NCBI GenBank assembly: GCA_021779095.1
Contig: JAJYBI010000025.1
Location: 1-52,786 of the forward strand
DNA: 52,786 nucleotides
Source of the DNA: Deltaproteobacteria bacterium
Lineage (GTDB): Bacteria; Desulfobacterota; Desulfuromonadia; Geobacterales; JAJYBI01
Reading direction: 5' to 3'
Shown: one piece after another, positions 49,356-52,786 of the stretch
Position numbering within the stretch: the first letter of the stretch is position 1
Layout of the letters: the number at the start of each line of letters is the position of its first letter
Position numbers and translations under genes: made by a program
Notes under the pieces: model-generated
What the model saw: only the letters and a program-made list of their open reading frames with translations
Told to the model about the DNA's origin: nothing
Databases searched by the model: none

Positions 49356-51649
49356 GGCCCGGTACCTGCCGGCAGCGTCGGAACGGGCAGCAGGACCCTG
49401 ACGGCGGTGCCGCGGAGCGGTGTCGAATCGACCTCTATCCGTCCCCCGTGCTCCCTGACAATCTGGTCGGAGATCGCCAGGCCGAGGCCGGTGCCGCCGC
49501 TCTCTAGCTTGGTGGAGAAGAACGGCTCGAAGATGTGGGAAAGATCCTCTTCCGGGATGCCGCTCCCCTCGTCCTGTATGGAAATGACTACTCGGTCCGG
49601 ATCGGTATCCAGGCCGGTGCTGACGTGAACCCCGTGTTGGCGGGAAGGGAGCGACTGTATGGCGTTGATGATCAGGTTGATGATCACCTGCTCCATCTGC
49701 TGGGGATTACCGGTGACGTTGGGGAGATCGACCGCCAGGCTGAGGGTGAAACGCTCGGTCTGCTTCTTGATCTGGTTTTGCAGGATTGAAGTGGCGACGG
49801 AAACGATCCGGTTGACGTCGACCTGCTGGTCGAGGCCGGATTTCCCCTGAATGGAGAATTCACGCAGGTTGCCGATGATCCCCTCGATCCGCCGGGAGGA
49901 ATCGATCAATAGCACCATGAGCCGGGGAATGGTTTCACGCAGCTCGCTGAAAGGGGTCCCGCCGAGAACGAAGTCGCCTTCGGCCTGGTAACGGTTCTCC
50001 AGAAGCGGGAGCAGGTCCTGCCAGGTACGGTTCAGTATCTGTGAACTCTGCATGATGTTGTTGTTCGGATTGTTTACCTCGTGGGCGATCCCTGCGATGA
50101 GGAGTCCCAGCGACGTCATCTTGTTCGCCTGGATCAGCTTGGTCTGGATGAACCGAGACTCCCGTTCGAGCCTGACCTTGTCGGTGATATCGTGAAACGA
50201 GCAGTAGACGACATCCTGACTGTCGACGGAAAACCGCCTGCCCCAGGTGGATACCGTCACGGTACTGCCGTCGTTGCGCGTACCGTTCGCCGGGGTGAGA
50301 CTGAAATCGTTGTCCCGGGAGAACGTTTCGAGCGGAACCGGGCGGCCCCGACCGTCCCGGATAGCAAGATCCGACCAGCTAAGACCGTTGAGCCGGCGGT
50401 GATCGTAGCCGAACAGCAGCTCGGCCGAAGGGTTCGCCTCTTCGACCCGGCCCGTTGCCTGGTCGAAGAGGATGATCCCATCGAGGTTATGAAGAAATAC
50501 CTGTTGAAAGCGGTTCTCGCTGGCTCGAAGCGACGTTTGTGCCGACAGCAGTTCTGCGAGGCTCTGCTCCTTCTCGGCGACTAATCGGCGGAGTTGCTCG
50601 GTCTGCTCGATGACCTGCCGTTCCAGGTCGACCTGGTAGTTGCGCAACAGTTCCTCGATCCGTTTCCGTTCGCTGATGTCCCGGTCAATGCCGCGGTAGC
50701 CGAGGAGAAGGCCGTTTTCGTCGAAGAACGGGGTGCCGCTCGTTTCCAGCGCCACGCACTCACCGTTTTTACGCATCACCGTGGCATCCAGGAGGGTGAA
50801 CCGGATGCCGCGCGCGGCGTTGCTCCGGAACATGACGCAGCTCCGTTCCCGTTCATCCTGCGGCATCAGGTCAAAGGGGGTGACACCGAGCAGCTCCTCC
50901 GGCTCGTATCCCAGCATCTCGCGGCACTGGGGTCCGACGTAGCTGTAGCGCCCACAGGCATCCACCTCCCAGATCAGGTCGCTGGAATTTTCCACGAGAC
51001 TGCGGAAACGCTCTTCACTCACCTGGAGTGCGTTTTCGACCTGTTTGCGGGAATCGATGGGCACCAGCAGTTCCAGCGCCTGCCGGACCGTACCGTCTTC
51101 GTCGCGGAGCGGGGTGACGATCACCTCGTACCAGGCGGTTCCCCCCCGAGCGTCGATCAGCAGGTGTTCGGACGTGACCAGGTCACATGAGGTGTCGAAC
51201 AGTTTCCGCACCCCGCAGTCGTCGCAGGGATACTGTTTCTGTTTGAGCGTGTGGTGACAAATGGCCCCGGGTACGCAACCGAATTGCTCCGTCATAACCT
51301 GGTTGGCCCAGACGAGACGGAAATCGCGGTCGATCACTGCCAGTCCGGCGCCGAGGGCCGCTGTCACCTGTTCGAGGCGGGCATGCTGGGCGCGGAGCGC
51401 GGTCTCGGCGTTCCGCCGACCGGTGATCTCGACTGTTAGCGGCTTGATGAGGAAATAATAGACGAGAATCGTGAGGATGACGGTGAGGGATACGATCTCG
51501 ACGAGCTCCGACATCAGGTTGATGGAGAAGTCAAACCTGGTGAGCATGGAGATTCCGACGGTCTCGGAAACGAGGATGGCCGCAGTTACGGACAGCAACA
51601 GACGCAACGGAAACCGGGTCGGTTCTTCTTGCACATCGGTTCGGTTCAT
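49352..51649 (-). CDS. Membrane-bound PAS-domain sensor histidine kinase
   Basis: The kinase has 765 residues. Two N-terminal membrane helices (about 14-36 and 48-70) leave almost no periplasmic loop. Three PAS domains follow: one with a Cys cluster (ICHHTLKQKQYPCDDCG, about 130-146), one ending in the PAC motif YRGIDRDISERKRIEELL, and one ending in FHDITDKVRLERESR. The HisKA domain has the phosphorylated His in GIAHEVNNPNN. The ATPase has NLIINAIQ, DEGSGIPEED and GGTGLGLAI. The Cys-bearing PAS may bind a redox-sensitive cofactor; this is inference. It pairs with the overlapping regulator gene. Confidence 0.93.
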   Translation of the reverse strand: MNRTDVQEEPTRFPLRLLLSVTAAILVSETVGISMLTRFDFSINLMSELVEIVSLTVILTILVYYFLIKPLTVEITGRRNAETALRAQHARLEQVTAALGAGLAVIDRDFRLVWANQVMTEQFGCVPGAICHHTLKQKQYPCDDCGVRKLFDTSCDLVTSEHLLIDARGGTAWYEVIVTPLRDEDGTVRQALELLVPIDSRKQVENALQVSEERFRSLVENSSDLIWEVDACGRYSYVGPQCREMLGYEPEELLGVTPFDLMPQDERERSCVMFRSNAARGIRFTLLDATVMRKNGECVALETSGTPFFDENGLLLGYRGIDRDISERKRIEELLRNYQVDLERQVIEQTEQLRRLVAEKEQSLAELLSAQTSLRASENRFQQVFLHNLDGIILFDQATGRVEEANPSAELLFGYDHRRLNGLSWSDLAIRDGRGRPVPLETFSRDNDFSLTPANGTRNDGSTVTVSTWGRRFSVDSQDVVYCSFHDITDKVRLERESRFIQTKLIQANKMTSLGLLIAGIAHEVNNPNNNIMQSSQILNRTWQDLLPLLENRYQAEGDFVLGGTPFSELRETIPRLMVLLIDSSRRIEGIIGNLREFSIQGKSGLDQQVDVNRIVSVATSILQNQIKKQTERFTLSLAVDLPNVTGNPQQMEQVIINLIINAIQSLPSRQHGVHVSTGLDTDPDRVVISIQDEGSGIPEEDLSHIFEPFFSTKLESGGTGLGLAISDQIVREHGGRIEVDSTPLRGTAVRVLLPVPTLPAGTGP

Positions 51650-52124
51650 GCCTGCCTCACCGTGTTGACTGATACGATTTATCGCACCAGATAAAAGTAA
51701 AATAGTTTAATTATTATACCATAACAAGCGGGTGGGTTAAGAAACAGAATTTGTAGCCAGCCCGACCTCCCCAAAACATATTTCCAGTCACCACGGCGAT
51801 CCGGCAGCGGTTGAACATCCTCACCAACAGGTCACCGGTGAGCTGGTCGTTACCACCGAGAACGGCACGATCTTTCCGGCCCGCCAACCGAATGGGATGT
51901 CTGGACGAAGGCGGGCACGCCGGTTTGACATGATAGCGTGCAGCACATTGTTCTGTGGAGGCTCGCAGGACGCGTCGAAGATCCCAAGGCGCATCGCTGC
52001 CTAGGACATCAGGATTCCTCATTTCCTTTTACGTCATCGACCCGACGACTTCACGTATGGTCTGTGCCTGTGACCGATGTTGCACATGCGGGACAAATTT
52101 CGTCCCGCATGTGCCGTTATCAAA
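51650..52124. other. Gene-free stretch with a strong hairpin
   Basis: 51650-51720 is A/T-rich and probably contains the promoter of the kinase gene. 51721-52080 has no recognisable gene in either strand. A perfect 13-bp stem GCACATGCGGGAC (52082-52094) / GTCCCGCATGTGC (52102-52114) lies just after the minus-strand gene ending at 52125 and is a likely transcription stop, although no T-run follows. Confidence 0.5.
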
Positions 52125-52565
52125 TCAGGCGGACAGGTTTAACGAGGAGCCCGAGCTGTTTGTGGAGGTGCCGTCCGAAGCCGCTGGCGCTGCTGTGCCA
52201 TGGTGCGGATGATGGTGGTGATGCCCTCCCGCCTTGGCCTGCATATCGGTCTGGAACTGGTTGTAGGCGCTCTGGGCATCGGTCAGGTTTCCGGTCTGGA
52301 GCGCCTGCTCAAGTGCGCTGAAATCCGCCGCTACTGAAGATGTCCCGGCTACGGATAGTGATGAGGCGGTGGTGTCCGAAACAGCAGTTGCATCGGTAGT
52401 GGGCTGGTATCCGGGAACGAGGTTGAGAAAGTTGCTGAATGCCGACTGGGCCGAAGCAAGGTCTCCGTTCTGCAGTGCGGAAGAAAGCTGATTCAGGTCC
52501 TGGCTGCGTTGCTGCCTGATCGCCTGCCATGCTTCGGGGCTGTTAGTTGTCGCTGATAGTGACAT
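52125..52565 (-). CDS. Helical-repeat protein with His-rich tail
   Basis: The protein has 146 residues from ATG 52565, with AAAAGGAG upstream. Two similar helical hairpins are seen: LNQLSSALQNGDLASAQSAFSNFL and FSALEQALQTGNLTDAQSAYNQFQ. A cluster of His (GGHHHHHPHHG) follows, then a Ser/Thr-rich end (SGSSLNLSA). No signal peptide is obvious. The His cluster suggests nickel, zinc or copper binding. A second member of the family begins at the right edge of the window, so the gene is one of a tandem pair. Confidence 0.75.
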   Translation of the reverse strand: MSLSATTNSPEAWQAIRQQRSQDLNQLSSALQNGDLASAQSAFSNFLNLVPGYQPTTDATAVSDTTASSLSVAGTSSVAADFSALEQALQTGNLTDAQSAYNQFQTDMQAKAGGHHHHHPHHGTAAPAASDGTSTNSSGSSLNLSA

Positions 52566-52688
52566 GTCGTACTCCTTTTGAAAGGTTGGTACCGCGTAAA
52601 CCACCAATCGTGCCACGAGGAATGTCGTCGTTTTTGACGCAGAACCCGCTCGCCGGTCAAGATATCGACTCGTGCGGACGGGACGGCA

Positions 52689-52786
52689 TCAGGCGGACAC
52701 GCTGATGGTGCTGTTGTCCGGAAGGGCGCCGCTGCTGCCCGCCGGCTGACTGTCTGTGACTGCAGAGCCGCCATGGTGGTGATGGT
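52689..52786 (-). CDS. C-terminal end of a tandem paralog of the His-tail protein (truncated by window)
   Basis: The minus-strand frame read from the right edge gives HHHHGGSAVTDSQPAG and then NSTISVSA before TGA at 52689-52691. This has the same layout as the end of the neighbouring protein (His cluster, small-residue linker, final SLNLSA). The rest of the gene lies outside the window. The gap of 120 nt to the neighbour holds only its ribosome site and unremarkable sequence. Confidence 0.7.
   Translation of the reverse strand, partial: HHHHGGSAVTDSQPAGSSGALPDNSTISVSA

Noticed and set aside
51714..52022. Minus-strand open frame of 102 codons in the gap before the kinase gene
   Set aside because: No ribosome site, no domain, and stop-rich alternatives; treated as non-coding.

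Overview
The window looks like a chromosomal segment of a GC-rich, Gram-negative, Geobacter-like bacterium (Desulfuromonadota, Geobacterales). The clues are the gene content (ispG-proS-pyrF, a pyr/car cluster, a NAD-linked Hox hydrogenase), a GEMM-I riboswitch of the variant known from Geobacter, a LexA operator matching the motif described for Geobacter sulfurreducens, and many Fn3/beta-propeller secreted proteins. No tRNA, rRNA, CRISPR array or intact insertion sequence was seen.

Region 1 (1-6.4 kb): the 3' part of a large secreted beta-propeller (SBBP) protein, then a minus-strand gene for an unknown membrane protein. A complete GEMM-I aptamer, terminator and sigma70 promoter precede that gene. 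A minus-strand SOS operon follows (lexA, a small protein, dinB), with the LexA box on top of the lexA start codon.

Region 2 (6.4-22.3 kb): housekeeping. A 23S rRNA m5U methyltransferase diverges from ispG. Then come proS, pyrF, rlmB, and pyrR with an apparent PyrR attenuator in its leader, followed by pyrB, pyrC, carA, a radical SAM gene, a DUF486 gene, carB, greA and a small redox-disulfide protein. Five gene junctions here each carry a different long imperfect inverted repeat.

Region 3 (22.3-29.8 kb): ovoA (ovothiol synthase), a 175-bp palindromic element, recG with an extra AbrB-like N-terminus and an almost leaderless start, and an orphan FlaG-like gene. A decaying response-regulator pseudogene, a lipoprotein gene and an IS3 transposase remnant follow.

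Region 4 (29.8-35.6 kb): central carbon metabolism. An acetate-CoA ligase, pyruvate dehydrogenase E1 alpha, E1 beta and E2, and a small acyl carrier protein form a tight cluster. It is followed by fossil fragments of a SufC/SufB-like gene pair.

Region 5 (35.6-41.9 kb): hoxEFUYH (bidirectional NAD-linked [NiFe] hydrogenase) behind a recognisable promoter. It is coupled to a thioredoxin/DsbD-like membrane gene that carries a one-base frameshift.

Region 6 (42-51.7 kb, minus strand): a PAS histidine kinase and a sigma54 activator lie upstream of a co-directional set. The set comprises a small Cys-rich protein, two paralogous Fn3 lipoproteins sharing an unrecognised C-terminal domain, a SAP-like small protein, a Gly/Asp-Gln-rich secreted protein, a secreted decapeptide-repeat protein and a beta-barrel fragment. 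This is the best candidate for an undescribed system. The window ends in two tandem paralogs with His-rich tails.
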